In this document: positions 22,890 to 36,003 of the stretch, piece by piece | How positions within the stretch are numbered: position 1 is the stretch's first letter | Layout: every line of letters begins with the position of its first letter | Assembly (NCBI GenBank): GCA_950106755.1 | Contig: OX467090.1 | Span: 3,534,001-3,598,000, forward strand | Origin: Climacium dendroides | Taxonomy: Eukaryota > Streptophyta > Bryopsida > Hypnales > Climaciaceae | Reading direction: 5' to 3' | Length of the DNA: 64,000 nt | Position numbers and translations under genes: made by a program | The notes under the pieces: model-generated | The model's database searches: none | What the model was told of the DNA's origin: nothing | What the model saw: the letters and a program-made list of their open reading frames with translations, nothing else

Positions 22890-24269
22890 AGGGTGATTAG
22901 CGAAGCTCTTGCAAGACCTTGAACTCCCTCCAAAATACTCTTTTCGAGAATTGTTTATTGGATCAGGTTTTGCTCCTCTATTTGAAACGGATCTAAAAGG
23001 AGAAGAAATGTGCACATCATCACTTCGGCCACCGCCTAAAGTTCTCGTTCCAGCAACTCCCCTTCCTCTAGTTCTAAACATTCAAATAGACAATGTTGCA
23101 GGGAACAACAAGAATCAGTATATGTTCGCATTTTGGTCCCTTCTCGTTGCAATGAAGATCTTCCGAGAGGTGTACGTAAATTTCATTTTGGTGGATCACA
23201 CTCATGACGACATCGACGCATTGTTTAGTAGATGGAGCATGCAATTAAAGAAGGAAAGCTTTCCTACCATCTCAACCCTCATGAAGTCCTTCATGGATGT
23301 GGATTCTATGCCTACAATTCCTCATTTGATTGAAGAGGTACCTGATTTCAAAGCCTTCATAGAAGGCTCGATATTGGAAGGAGACGAAGCACTTGTTGGA
23401 TATATCAAGGCACAACAATTCAAGTTTTACCTCAACTTTGCAGGTGTCCTAATTATGAAATACAAGAGGTACTGTACGGATAGTGATTGGCTTTCTGAAA
23501 AAGGGGAGGTCAAATTGTGGCGAGGAGACTCTAAAGACAAAGTCTATGGCCTCGTGGGGAGCCCGTTCCTGTTGCCCACTTTCCTATGCGAGGTGTAGAT
23601 AACATCTCTAAAGGGATATCTGAATTCATCAATTATTAGGAGGCATTATGCAATGAGAGTGGAGAGTACAAAAGATGTTTTGAGCATTTGGTGTTCTACT
23701 GGCGAGCGATAAAAGCATGTTTGTTGGAGCCAACAGTGCCATTCGAGACATTGATGGAAGGCTTTTGGCCTTCTATCCGAATTGAAACAATTGCAGAGGA
23801 TGAACTCGATGACGATGGTGAGGTTTGTGAGGAGTTTGCTAAAGATGATGTCTTTGTAGGGCAACATCGCAATCGTCCGTTGCCATCTTTCTGAGTGGGG
23901 CGTGATGTTCAGAAAGACTTCTTCGTTGCCCTTTGACCAGCTGATGGTGATACGAAGCCTATATGGATTGCTAGAGCTTTGTCTAACCCTTTTACAAATC
24001 CAGAGCATCCGAATTGTATCCTAATCCAGTACTTTTGTCCAATAGCAAGAGAGAGGGATATTCAAGAATTCTACATTGGTTGGGACTCTACGAAGGGATT
24101 GCGTTGGAAAGTGGACGAGACTCAAGAACCTATTTGGGAGGACACAAATTCTCTCATCACGGCATGGAGGTCCAAGGTCAAAAAGGACACAATACAATGT
24201 GTCTTGAAAATCCCTACGGCTCAAGTAGAAGTCATCAATGGGAGTTTGTCTTCGTATACTTCTGATTGA
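22890..24269 (+). pseudogene. DUF7869-type transposase-like gene, 3' part
   Basis: Frame 22909-23598 encodes PLPLVLNIQIDNVAGNNKNQ, then FILVDHTHDDIDALFSRWS. These are the two signature blocks of DUF7869 proteins: the IDN-x3-NKN block and the HTHxDID-x2-F block with acidic residues. A frame change near 23560-23600, a TAG, and TGA codons at 23892 and about 23937 then break it. The same frame still reads through WIARALSNPFTNPEHPN and WKVDETQEPIWEDTNSLI to TGA 24269. The whole protein would exceed 800 residues. Clearly a pseudogene, but with the catalytic-type residues still legible. Confidence 0.72.
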
Positions 24270-24711
24270 GGTTATTCATAACTATAGATGATTTTATATG
24301 ATTTAGAATTGTTTGGTATAGAATAGATGGTGTGGATTGGAATATTATGATTGGATTTTATAGATTTGTGTTTCAAGAATTTCTATGTTTTGTGTGTAGT
24401 TATTTGCGTAGCAAATGCACCTATTTACAATATCTAATATATTCACAATTACATTATCTATGTGAGATCGTGTATGTTGGTATCATCTCATTATTACGTT
24501 ACTTTGTAACTAATTGTCCTTTAAAAATACAATTGTATGAGTTGGAAAAACTGGTGGTGGATAAGACCACTTTTTATTTCGTTAATATATCAAGCAATTG
24601 TCACAATTTTGGATAGGGGGCTCGTTGGTTGTTACAACTTTCCTGCCTGTAGAGTTCACTAATCAATACCAAATCATGTATATTTCGTAGCTCCTCATAC
24701 GAATTCCACAA

Positions 24712-24776
24712 GAATCGAACTCGGACTAGCTATATGAAATAAATAGCTTCTTACAACCAACTGTTCAGCTCATGAC
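24712..24776 (-). repeat. tRNA-derived SINE, copy 2 (pol III boxes)
   Basis: On the minus strand GAGTTCGATTC (B box, 24712-24722) and AGCTGAACAGTTGG (A-box-like, about 24757-24770) are spaced as in a tRNA head. The tail of the unit at about 24612-24660 carries the same TTGGT...ACAACTTTC phrase as copy 1, in the same orientation. Both copies flank the DUF7869-type gene. Confidence 0.5.
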
Positions 24777-24799
24777 TTGGTGTTCAACAAAGACTAGTC

Positions 24800-27700
24800 A
24801 TTGCATTTATGTTAGAAATGACTATCATCACTCGAACCATTAATTTCTTCGAGACACCCAAATTATAAGGAACTGTCAATTTAATGGAAGTTGCATCTAA
24901 AAAATCAGAAATTGAATTTCCTTCAACTTAAATTCATTTTAAATTGACTTCAATCTTTGGGGCCCAAAAATGGACAATGTAATTTTTGGGAGGTCCGCAA
25001 TCTCCTATAACAATGAATATGATGTTTAATAATGTCATTCTTTGTCTTTTTTGTCTTACTTTGATCCACTGGGTTGATGTGTTGCATATATGGCCTTCAC
25101 AATGGAATTCCTAGAGCATGTAGTATAAACCATCTCTCAATTAAAACCTTCATCTCTTTTGTTAATATCTTTATGGACTTTGTTATTTATGCATCCATGA
25201 CACACAATGTTCTCATGCTTTTTGTTGAGACTTCTAGATGCTTCTCTAAAGCTTCATAATTGCCTTAGTTTTTATAGTTCATTGATATTCCAAAATTTTG
25301 GCCATTGCTATATTAATCAACTTGCATAGTTGAAGTAGCACCATTGTTGTTATGAAGAATGTTGTACAAGGACAAAATAGGATTTCAAACAAAAGAGGCA
25401 ACCCATTCTTCAAATGAAAGTATCTCTTAGGGCTACTCTCAAATTCTTAGAAGTATATTTTTAAGCATGCGTGTATTCCCAATTTTGGAGGTAGATTATA
25501 AATCATTAGAAGCACATTTTGAAGATCTTTCTAGCACTAGTGTATTATATATTGGATTTGATTGAAGAGAAAGTTTTCTCTCAATTTACATTCAAAGTTT
25601 TTGTAACAATGTTATGTCAATCTTTTTAGCAAACGTAGATATTTCTTTGGCCTCATCAACTATCCATGTAAATGGCATGCAAGAATCCCCATACATCTTC
25701 AAGCCCTCACACTCTTTCTAATGCCAAAAAATTCAAGGAATTTCATATGAATTCAAAGAATTTGTCATGGCATCTTTTTAGGTGCAAGTGCATATATAAT
25801 GCGGTAGCCCTCAAAGACATGGTAAACTTTTGGATGTACATTATTTTTGGTGTTTTACTAAATAATGGGCAATTGCAAGAAACACTTGTACTATTTCTTG
25901 TCACCCATTGCACAACAATGTTTTTTTCGCTTGTTTTTGGAACCATTATTTTTGTTTTATGATTCTAAAGGATTTGAAATTATTAAAAAAATTAAAGTAG
26001 ATAAGACCATTATATACATTATATAATTTCTTAATATTTATGGATATAATTTATCATTTTGAAAATACTCTTAATTTGATGTGGGTGTGTCATCTTAATA
26101 ACCATTTTAGAGGTTTGTAGTATTGTTTTGTCTCCAAAAATGCAAATAAAAAGCCAAAAATTGGAATTTGAGGTCATCTATAAGGACACCATACATGGAC
26201 CAAATGTTTTTTCTTAAGAATACTTAGCCATTTTTCTCCATCTTACACATGTATTCAAAGTATTTTATTTTTGTATGAGTACATGAATTATAGAATTTTT
26301 TTATCAAGATACAATTGATTGATTGATTGATTAGAAGCATTATGGTTGACAATAATGGTGTCATTTTTATTATTGTTAATTTTTCTTCTATTTTCTAACA
26401 ATGAGAACGTGAAAATATCTTTTGTCTTGAAATTTTTAATTTTTCTATTTTGCTTATAACTTTTAGAGAAATTTTGAATAGTCCTAATTTTTTAGTAGGA
26501 CATTATTTTCAATATTGTGTAAATTTTCAATACAGCAAGTGTTTTTAACAACTACTCTAATTTTTCATATTTTTCATATTTTAAAAAAGCCTAAAGTAAT
26601 CCTAGTACAATATCAAAATATGACAAAATTGAAAGGTATTTCTTGCAAAATGTATACTCATGGCACTTACATGGTACAATGTACTACTTTTCATTGTTTT
26701 CTTAAGATTTTCACATGTATGTTTAAGACATCCATCCATTAAATTATGACTTACTATATTGAAAAAAAACTATTCAAGTAAACTAGTTTAATCAAAATAC
26801 TAGAGAAAGTTTTTAAAATTTTGAAAAAAAAGTTTAGTAGTTTAAATGGACTTTTTTATAAATGACAAATCGACAAGTGCTTTGTTACACTACCTTGATG
26901 CACTTTGAAGTTCATCAAATGGCAAAGAAAAAAAACTGTAAATGAAATTTTGAGCTCTGATTTTTCTTATAAACAAGTAATTATGTATAATGAACTCATC
27001 AAAAAATTAGAATTTATTGAACCTCAAACTATTGTCCTTGTTTGGTTAAAGTATTATTAACTAGGAGGTCTCAAAATTCTAAATCACCAAGATAATTTGT
27101 TTTGTCAAATTAAACTTCAATCTTCTCTTTATCTACACATGAGTCTAAAACTTGGTCTTTTGATATTTGTAATAATACAGTGCTAAATATTTTTTTAAAT
27201 GGTTTAAAAATCAAAGTTTTGTCAAAATCAGTATGATTGCATTTTGAGTTTGCAAGTGTGCACAAAGGGATTGTCCAAGAACTAAAGTAGGAGATTGATA
27301 ATCCATAAATTGCTCATTTAATCCCTAAAGGACCAAGGCCTTTTTGTCATCAAAACACTCAAAATTTCCATTTCTATTGCAAAGTGAAAAACTTTAAAAT
27401 ATTTGTTTCGTTTCCATATCTAACCAGAATTAGGATCTTGCACTACAATAGTATGAAATTATGTGGAAGAAATTTTTAAACTTTGACAATGTAATTGCAT
27501 TAAAGTAAAGAAAACGGGTTTTTTTGCACCTTCTATTTGAGTAGATTTTAAGACTTTGAAACTTTGAAACTTCAAATTTTGGACTTTAGACGTACAAATT
27601 TTGAGTTTAAAAAAATTTATGTTGAAAAATTGAGTTCAAAGTCTTGGTAAAAGAATTCAAAAATTACACATTTTGTTTTCATTTTTAAACAAATTGTTAA

Positions 27701-29853
27701 TAGAAATAGGTACGAGACAAATTGAAAGAAAAACTAAATTGATAATAGTTCTAAAATGTTATGAAGTACACTAATTTTAATGGTAAAAATGTTCTAGTAA
27801 GCACACTAAACCACTTGGAACTTGTTTTTCTCAAAACTTGTGAAAATTGAGTTCAAAATGAATTGTATAAGTTATTTTTTTTGAAGATGCTCTTGTTGCT
27901 AAAAAAACAAGATTCTCCAAAACTTTCTCATCACTTATCCAAATAGAATGAATCAAATCTTTTCATGTAGGCAAAATTCTTTTCTATAAGAAGCAAAACT
28001 TTTTTAAAAGTATTTTAATTTTTTATTATATAATTGGTAATGTCTAACAACCTCCATTTTGAGCTTAGGATGACATAACTTTTGTTTTCAGACACAAATT
28101 GAAATAAAACTTGTATCTTGAGAAAGTTAATGTGTTTTTCAATCTCCAGAAAAGACTCAACAAATTATGCCAAAAATTAGAATTATTAGGTACTAAAAAA
28201 TCATTATTTTAGATAGGTAGCAACAAGCAACAAACAGCTATACCATAGTGGATGACACTTATATGCCTCATTTCTACCCTCATGCTTGTCCAAACCCTCA
28301 AATGTGTCTTGAGAATACCCTTGAATTAATTTATAAGTATAACATATTGATATTAATATAATACCTTTTTATATTGCTACACAAGATTGTAAATTATATA
28401 AAACTTCTTTCAATAAATTAAAAATCACAAAATTTATCTTCATTTTATTTGCATCTGTTTTTACAATATTTTGTAAGTAGTAAGTGACTACCTTGGGTTC
28501 ATTTTCTCTACTTTGGCTGGGTCTTAAGTTTCCATGGATGGGATTTCAAATTCTTTACAATTACAAATGAGCTTTGAAGGCGGGCAAAAAGTCATGAGCC
28601 CCTAGGATTCAAAACAATTTGGCTTACACTTGAAAGTCTTTTATTTTGCAACTCTAAATGACTAAATGTATATATGTATTTCTAGTCTATAAGTCATGAA
28701 TCTTTTAGATTTTTTTGTAAAGAGTTAAAATTTGAATTTTGGAATAAAAAGTGAAGAAAATAGATATCATAGTCATACAAAATCGTGTACAAAATATGCT
28801 TAAAACATTTGAAACTTGTGTTGTACTAGGTGAATATCATAGTGTAGGATTTTACTGTGCACCTAAATTTACCATGTCACTCTGTTATTAGGAAATTAGC
28901 ACTCCACAGTTATTGGTTAAAGACTCAAAATTGAGATTGCAATAAAATATTGAATTCTAGGAATTTATTTAGCTCTCAAGTTGGAGTATCCTACTTCTAA
29001 AGAAGTTTAATAAATAGGTGGGCAAAGTTTGAAGCATGTCCTAATTTTTATCTATTTTCAAAACAGTATGAAAAAAATAGTGATAGTTTTTTCAAAGTCT
29101 CTAGTTCATTTTGAAATTACAAAGTTATTACCAAAGTTTTCTAATAATTAACCTCTAAATTGACTAAAAATTTCCACTTTGGGCTTTTTAAAAATATGAC
29201 CAACCTATATTGAGTTCAGAATTTGAAATTTTTGTATGAATTCTTAGGATGGATATTGATCATCTTAATCCGCATGCATGTTAAGCTTTGCTTTAGATCA
29301 TCTTAGTAAATATTGCAAAAGTCAGATTATGTTAGTCTTTTAAAAATCTCAATGTCTAAGTGGGCAACTTAAAATATATTCTAAAATAAAATGATTAATT
29401 TTAATTGATTTTATAGATTGATACTAATTCAAAACCATTTGAAACGTTTACAGATTTTGAATAATGAGTTGAATGTTATGGTTTAATTTTGCATGTAATT
29501 AAGGTAGGAAAAAAAATCATTTTTCAAACGCACTTTCCACAATTTCCGAATTAAAAGAAAGATAAGTATTATTTTCTAGACCATTTTTACCATCGTAATT
29601 TATAATCTTAATTTGTTTCTTTTATTTATAACAATTTACAATAGATTTTTCTTTCATCTAGTAACACCTTCTCAGCTCTTTTTTTTCCTATAATTTTTTA
29701 AGATGAATAATAAAGTTTTTTTTGTTAAATTTTTTCCCATAATTATACTCTCAATCCTTAATCCATTTTCTCACCTATTGACAAAAATGCATTGGTTATA
29801 GAACATACAAATTCTTTTTGAAAAATATTGAAAGATAAAATTTTAACTTTTTG
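24800..29853. other. AT-rich gene-free DNA
   Basis: Five kilobases of AT-rich sequence. ORFs such as 25672-25962 have low-complexity composition and no motif. A few phrases recur elsewhere in the window, so this is probably old repeat DNA. Confidence 0.5.
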
Positions 29854-30008
29854 GCATGGTTGTCATACTGGACAAATTACTATTCATTTTTTGTCCTGTA
29901 GGACGAGTTACTATTCATCAAATGTACCTCTCAAGTACATTTGATGAATAGTAGCTCATCCTACAAGATGAAAAATGAATAGTAACTTGTCCAGTATGAC
30001 AACCATGC
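29854..30008. mobile_element. 155-bp hairpin MITE
   Basis: An almost perfect palindrome with arms of about 74 bp (starting GCATGGTTGTCATACTGG) around a loop of about 7 bp (CTCTCAA). It would fold into a long hairpin. Flanks are T-rich on both sides, so any target duplication is unclear. Non-coding. Confidence 0.88.
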
Positions 30009-31049
30009 TTTTTAGAAGGTTGTAGAAAAAAAAATGGTTTTTTGAAGTGTAGGTATATTGAACTTGCATTGGTGGCAATTCACTCTATAAATTTCTAGAT
30101 AACGTACTTGAACAAGTTAACATAAAGACGTGCATAAAGATGCTATAATTCAATTTATTAGAGAATATGGTGGTTGCAAGAAAGATCAACCATTTAAGTA
30201 ACATTTTGGCAAAGGAAAGGATTTTGTTGGCCAATACTATAAGTACTTTGTAGTGGAACAATTTTACCCCTTGATTGGATAATCAATGGCTAAAAGTATT
30301 TTTGCAAGTATTATAAACTCCTTGCAAAATTTGAAATAATACTATATAAAATGAAAGACACTTTGCCATAGATAATACATACAATGAGGTATAAATTAAT
30401 AATAAGTAGATGCAATTGGCAATTTGATAGTGATTAGATTTTATCAAAAGAATGAAGTCAAAATCATCTTTAAATAATGTTAAAAAGTGTGCTTGCAACA
30501 AAGTCCTATTTGCACAAATGCATGTGGGAATAAAATAATGTGTTTTTAGATGCCTCTTTGTATTTGCATACCTACCTAATACGGTTATTGTTAGTATTGT
30601 TTGAACTTTGAATAGACTATAGATATTTTTTCTTTGCATTAATATTTTTTGCATATTTCCTATTGTTAAAAATATCTAAATCTCAAAAAGTGATAAATTT
30701 TCAAAATCAAATCAATATAAAATGTAAAAATTATTTATTTAATTTAAAAAAATGAAAGATACAATTACAATGAAGTTAGCCATCTCCAATTATAAAAGTT
30801 TCTAGTTCATCATGTTCATCATTCAAAAGTTACAATTCTAGCACTCTAAATGCCATGTGAAACATTATCACTCTCTTGCAACCATCCCAAAAATATAGAT
30901 GAAGATTTTACCCTTCCTCTGGAACAAGTAACAGGTGCTGCGGGGAGTGCTTTCCGTCTAGACAAGTTTTGCCACTTCGGCGTGGCTCCAACCTCCCATG
31001 GACATCCAACTAATTCCAGGATCAAATCTTAAAGAGAATGCTTTACTCA
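30009..31049. repeat. Dispersed repeat and gene-free DNA
   Basis: About 30160-30550 shares the same ordered phrases (GGTNGTTGCAAGAAAGA, then AAAAGAATGA and GTGC-TTGCAA) with about 38010-38430 in the same orientation. No gene is supported. From about 30850 the composition becomes less AT-rich. Confidence 0.5.
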
Positions 31050-31057
31050 GTCTCATA

Positions 31058-31482
31058 CCCAGGGTGGCAACTCACAATACTGAGACAGGTACTTTCTCAA
31101 CTTTTCTAATGTACAAGAAGGGAGGACTTTCTTTTATTATGTAGGTTGCAAGAATATATTGTGAAAGAAGACATTGAGACAAATTGAATGGTATAATTTT
31201 TATATCAATCATAAAAAATTTAGACACTTAAAAGTCATTTTAAGAACTTATAATACAAGGTTTTTCTCAAACAGGGGGCACCGATCAGACCCCCCAGCTT
31301 TTTTTTGGAATTATTAAATTTTATTATTTCTGAATTACTCTTCTAAAAAGAGACTTCATTGTAAAAGCTTTATTAAAAGCTCTTTTCACGTTATAATAAA
31401 TTATCAAATTTGGGATTTCAGCTTTTTTTGACCTTCTCAAAACGGTCCCCCCTGCGTATTATATAGGAGTTGCCACCCCGGG
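31058..31482. mobile_element. Non-autonomous hAT-type MITE, 425 bp
   Basis: Terminal inverted repeats CCCAGGGTGGCAACTC and GAGTTGCCACCCCGGG (one mismatch) are flanked by a perfect 8-bp duplication GTCTCATA (31050-31057 and 31483-31490). The 8-bp duplication and CAGGG-type ends place it in the hAT superfamily. It encodes nothing. Its ends differ from those of the giant hAT at 44642. Confidence 0.9.
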
Positions 31483-31734
31483 GTCTCATATGAACAATGC
31501 ACAATTGTTTTACAGTTCTATAGCAATCCTCAGAGCCTAATGTGCGTTGCACATTCTTTCTCCTACACACTGACGCTCTCTAACTGCGACAACAACGAGA
31601 GTTACAAATGTCAGGAAAACGAAGACTAATAGTCTCAGGAGCAAACGATAGATGAAAACTTAAGTAGAATGTGGATGGATTTCATCCACCAATAGGATCC
31701 ATGGTGTTCCCCAATGGCGAAAGCTACAGTATTG

Positions 31735-33200
31735 TTCGACCGCTGCTCTGCTGACGCCCGTGATGTCGGCAGCGGGACCCCGTTTTGTCATCATGCACAG
31801 CACAGAATATGCACAGATGTGGGCGGGATGAATTTCATGACCAAAATGACCAATCGTACGTACGTACCTGTCGAGTTGACCAAACAACTAATACTAATGA
31901 CGGTCAAATTGATTCTTCCTCGGAAACCCTGCCCAGGACTCCTCCTCTGACTTCCAACCTTGGAGGAGAGTAAGTTCCCCTCTGTTCAACTAGCTCGAAC
32001 TAACTAACGGCTTCGACTTCCGGTCTCATCGGACGACACGTCGCGTGTTATGTTTCCCGTTGCCCGGACTCGCCGGCGCCGCTCAACGCGAATGTTCTCC
32101 CACGCCACTGAATGTCAGATCATCACTTCCATCCCTCGAATGCGATTTGAAGCCGCGCGCGCTTGAGTGGAATAAACCATCGGTTGGTCTGTCAAGTTCA
32201 GGTGTCCGCTGACAAAGTCCGCCTATTTTGAACAGAGATCGTTGCAGCATGAATCAGAACCAGCATAAAAGACCATCACAATTTCATTCTGCCACAACAA
32301 GCGCACCTGAGTTATCGATCAACCCAACCTCCAGCTCGAGTCTGAAGCAACTGATTTACCGAACTAGCTAGGACGTACATGCACCCGCAGCGGAGCAACA
32401 AATTGACACTCGAAGCCGGATTTCAGATCAGTTTGAGAAGCATTCTCTCTGAGAGCTCCCCTCGCTAATCCAAGCTTAATTACAGACCGGCCAGCACCCC
32501 CCGAAAGTTCGAAAGTTTCAGTACGAGAGGTAATTGCCATGGCCATGATGGGCGATGGCGGATCATCCAAGTGGAGACCTCCGTCGAAGGCGTCTCCCTT
32601 CGGCGACGGAGGATCGTCCAAGTGGAGGCCTCCGTCCAAGTCTAGTCCCATGGGGGATGGCGGCTCCTCCAAGTGGAGACCTCCCTCGAAGCGTCAGTGA
32701 AACGAGCTCGTTGGGTTCATGACAACTGCTCCAGACCATCTTCGACTGTTGACGAAAGCAGCTGACTGAGGCAAGAGATCAAGCTTCAAGTGACTGCCCC
32801 GGCCAGTCCTTTCTCTGGAAGGCAACAAATTCTTCAATCAAAGAATGAATTGCAATTGAATGTCCGGGCTAGAATGACCTTGCAGGACCAGCAGATCGAT
32901 CGAATATGGACCGAGCTGGTCAGGTTTCCCTGAATGGGGAGATCTCGACTATTCCATTAATTGCGATTCATTAGCTGCGATGGAGCCTCAGCTCCGTCCA
33001 AACTCAAAATACCAGCTAGTTTGTACAGATTCATTTTAGATGACTAGAGTAGTTTCCTCATTCTTTATTCACACATTGTGAAACGATTTGACATTAATAT
33101 TACCGCGGCTTTGAAGCCGCTCACTTCACTTGACACCTGACACAAATGAATGCGTACGAACAGCTTCCGTTTCCTGAAAGATTTGTGCGCTTCGATTGGT
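31735..33200 (+). repeat. Duplicated block, diverged copy C
   Basis: Matches the 35140-36740 block in order but with many changes, starting at the phrase GCTGACGCCCGTGATG (about 31750) that precedes both copies. It keeps the promoter, leader, 53-codon ORF and part of the 3' region, and ends near a CTTCGATTGGTT phrase at about 33190. The coding ORF is better conserved than its flanks. Confidence 0.85.
32539..32700 (+). CDS. 53-aa tandem-repeat small protein, copy C
   Basis: Same length and architecture as copies A and B: MAMM, three exact GDGGSSKWRPPSK repeats, linkers ASPF and SSPM, ending KRQ. The start context GCCATGGC and the stop position are conserved. Twelve of fifteen differences from copy A are silent, which argues for selection on this protein on this strand. 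A CATAAAAG element at 32264-32271 is the likely TATA box. Function unknown. Confidence 0.75.
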   Translation: MAMMGDGGSSKWRPPSKASPFGDGGSSKWRPPSKSSPMGDGGSSKWRPPSKRQ

Positions 33201-35139
33201 TCTTGCATGTCTTTCAATGCTGAGCTAGGCTCACTTGTGAGATAAAATTTGAGCGTGATCAGTCTGGTGCGCCGTGGGCACATAGAATTCACCCCGACTA
33301 ACAGCAATTGATGTTTATTCAGGAGCAACTTCCAATAACGCAAAACGTGAAATCTTCCCATATTGACATTCCATGTTGAGCCTCCTCACTTGAATCTTGC
33401 TTAAAGCGTTGCCTGATTCCTGAAGCGTGTTCCCAAATTTTCATGCCTGCTGAAAAACGATGCTCCAGCATGCTCCAAAACGCTGCACGTAGCGAAAAGT
33501 AATCCTAAATCTCGTTGCAAAACTTTCCGATCGAATTCGAATACCACCGGAGTGGGGGTCCAGTCAATTGAAGTCAGAACCAGTACCGGCCTTCAAATGT
33601 GTCAGTGCGTTGGGCATGAATTCATCCAGAATTTTCGTGTTCCTTGGGATAATCGTGCGTTTCTAGTGACACATGTCAACGGTCAAAGGATGATCCATTT
33701 CGAAAAGGTGAGGTTACTGTACAGGTAGTTCCTAACTGATGAGCAGGAGAAAGTCATGCCATAAATGGGCAATTTCGTTACAATGGCGGTGTTCCTGTAG
33801 AATGGCACTACATTCCATTAAAATGGCACTGAATATGTCAAAGATGACACGACATTCCATTAGAATGGCACACGGAGTATGGAAAATGGCAAAAAATCAC
33901 CTCCATTTTAATGAAATTGCCCATAATAGCGCATTGTTCAGTTGGCGTCCCGACCAGTATGCTCTGTAACCGAATTCGAAAATCAATCCTACTCAAATGA
34001 ACTCATTGAGTAGATGAAAAGCCCTTGTTTGCTAATCTAACGCTCAACTTAGCTCAGATTGCAATGGGACGAGTGCGTTTGAATTCTTGTCCCCCGAAAG
34101 AACACATGCAGAAGTCTGCGTGGAGTGAAACAGCTCCCCAGACTCAGTCTTGGCCATTGTTGAAGTCACCAGTGGCCCAGGTGAGAAGAACAGACGATTC
34201 CGAGAACAATATCCCGGAAAGGAATAGTGTGCTGCACGTGGGACTCGCAAGGTTCCCGTTCTACACCGATCAATCGCGTTCCGTTGTCCCTCCCGGTCGC
34301 CTGGTCGATTGTCTGCACTCGCTCACTGCCCTGGTGTCCTTCAGTTGACTGCGATCGAATTTCTTCATACTTGCACCGCGATTCAGCTAATCCCTGTGAT
34401 GCTTCCAATCAGTAGATGAAATAGAGAATTAGAATTGAAAGAAGTCACAAGTACGTACATGCAGTCACTCTTGTTGAAATAGCTGAGGAACTAACTATTG
34501 CCGTTGTGGCAGCAGAAGTAGCCCTTGCGCCATGCCGCCATGCCTAACGAGGAAGATTCATCAATTCTGTGGAGGACTGTTGTCAAATACGGATTGCAAC
34601 TGCCCTAATCAGCGGGGCAGAGTGGACACACGAAGTGCTCCAATGGTGACCCCGGCAATGCCACATCCATCAAGTTGGCCTCTTCCAACCACTCCGAAAC
34701 TGTGTAACAGTACTTTCATCCAGATACTGTTGACCATGACCAATAAGGTCCACACATTAGCACCCGCCGCTAGTATACACACCTGTGTTTAGGCTGAATC
34801 AAGAATCCAAGAATGCCTACGCAAATCTCTGAGAGAAAAAACTTAAATTCCTCCATATTATTATTCCCCTAGTTCATCCATCGATCAGACAATTGACAAT
34901 ACCGGTTCATTCAAGTCATACCCTGCACAAATACGTAATTTAGTTCTTTCACACAAATCAAGCGAACGTAGTTAGTGCTTGTGAATCACTCCAACCTATG
35001 AATGTGTTCACCTCAGCCCCGAGTCTCCACAAAGATCCATTGAAGTTTAATTAACGGCAGTAATTAACTGATTTGGCTCATGCTTTCCTTCGCATCGCTA
35101 GAACTCATGGTTTTCCTGGAACAGTTCCGAGTCGACAGC
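33201..35139. other. Spacer between copies C and B
   Basis: Intermediate GC content. Minus-strand ORF 34166-34408 and a Cys-containing minus-strand reading near 34530-34680 might be exon remnants, but I recognise no family and support no gene. A MITE lies at 33765-33924. Confidence 0.35.
33765..33924. mobile_element. 160-bp MITE
   Basis: Terminal inverted repeats of 22 bp beginning ATGGGCAATTTC, with two mismatches between the ends. The interior has repeated ATTCCATTA and AATGGCAC phrases. The flanking duplication is not clear (TAA/AAT), so the superfamily is open. Confidence 0.8.
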
Positions 35140-35745
35140 AGCTGCTCATGCTGACGCCCGTGATGCTGGCAGCGGGACCCGGCCCAGGAGTTCTCCTTTT
35201 GCATTCAATACGGCCTCAGTACGGACGGAAGTGGGGGCCGCTCCACTAAAAACTCTGGGGACGGGATTGGTCGTTACGTTGTACTCTCCTTTTGCAATAT
35301 GTAACTAACATCCTTCTTATCGATCAAGAGGCCAAAAAAGAAGAAGTGGGGCTCACTTCCAACCCGTGGCGGCAGTTTAGCCTAGCATCAACTGCCTGCA
35401 ACCATATTGACCAAATATTGGTAATTCTCGAATTTTTCATCATTCTCCCTGTCCGTGGCTGCTCTTCCTTGGAACCAAGGTTGGAGGAAGTAACTTCCGC
35501 CGTCAACTGGTACGGCTCGCAAGTTTGAGTCTTCATTGGACGACACCTGCCGTGTCTTGCGTCGCTTCGCCTGCGCCCGGTCTACGTACTTGAGTGGAAT
35601 ATGAAATATTCAGAACACCAACTTCCTTCGAATGCAATTCGAAGCTGCACGCGCTTGGTCAACTTTGGTCCTTGAGTTCAGGATGGCCGCGCGCTGACCG
35701 AGTCCGCGTATATTGAACAGTCTAGATCCTACATGAAATGGAAAG

Positions 35746-35753
35746 TATAAAAG
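35746..35753 (+). promoter_or_regulatory. TATA box of repeat-peptide gene, copy B
   Basis: TATAAAAG, 258 bp upstream of the ATG at 36004, identical to copy A. Confidence 0.6.
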
Positions 35754-36003
35754 CTAGAGCACCAAGTCCATTTACAGAAAACGAAACAAACAGTCATTCT
35801 TCGGACAATACAATCTCCGTCGGGCCGAGTGATCCAGTGACAGAACTCGAAGAGCCTGGCTGCAGGGATCTAGACATCGGCATTCGCATTCATTCTGTGA
35901 ACTGGAAGTGCGATCTAGTTGAACCAAGCTCACCAAGCTTACCCAGCCTCCCGCACTTCAACAGAGCTTCGATCAGAAGTCCAGAGCGAGCTAATTAATT
36001 GCC

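Noticed and set aside
25672..25962. 96-aa ORF in AT-rich DNA
   Set aside because: Low-complexity hydrophobic composition and no supporting signals.
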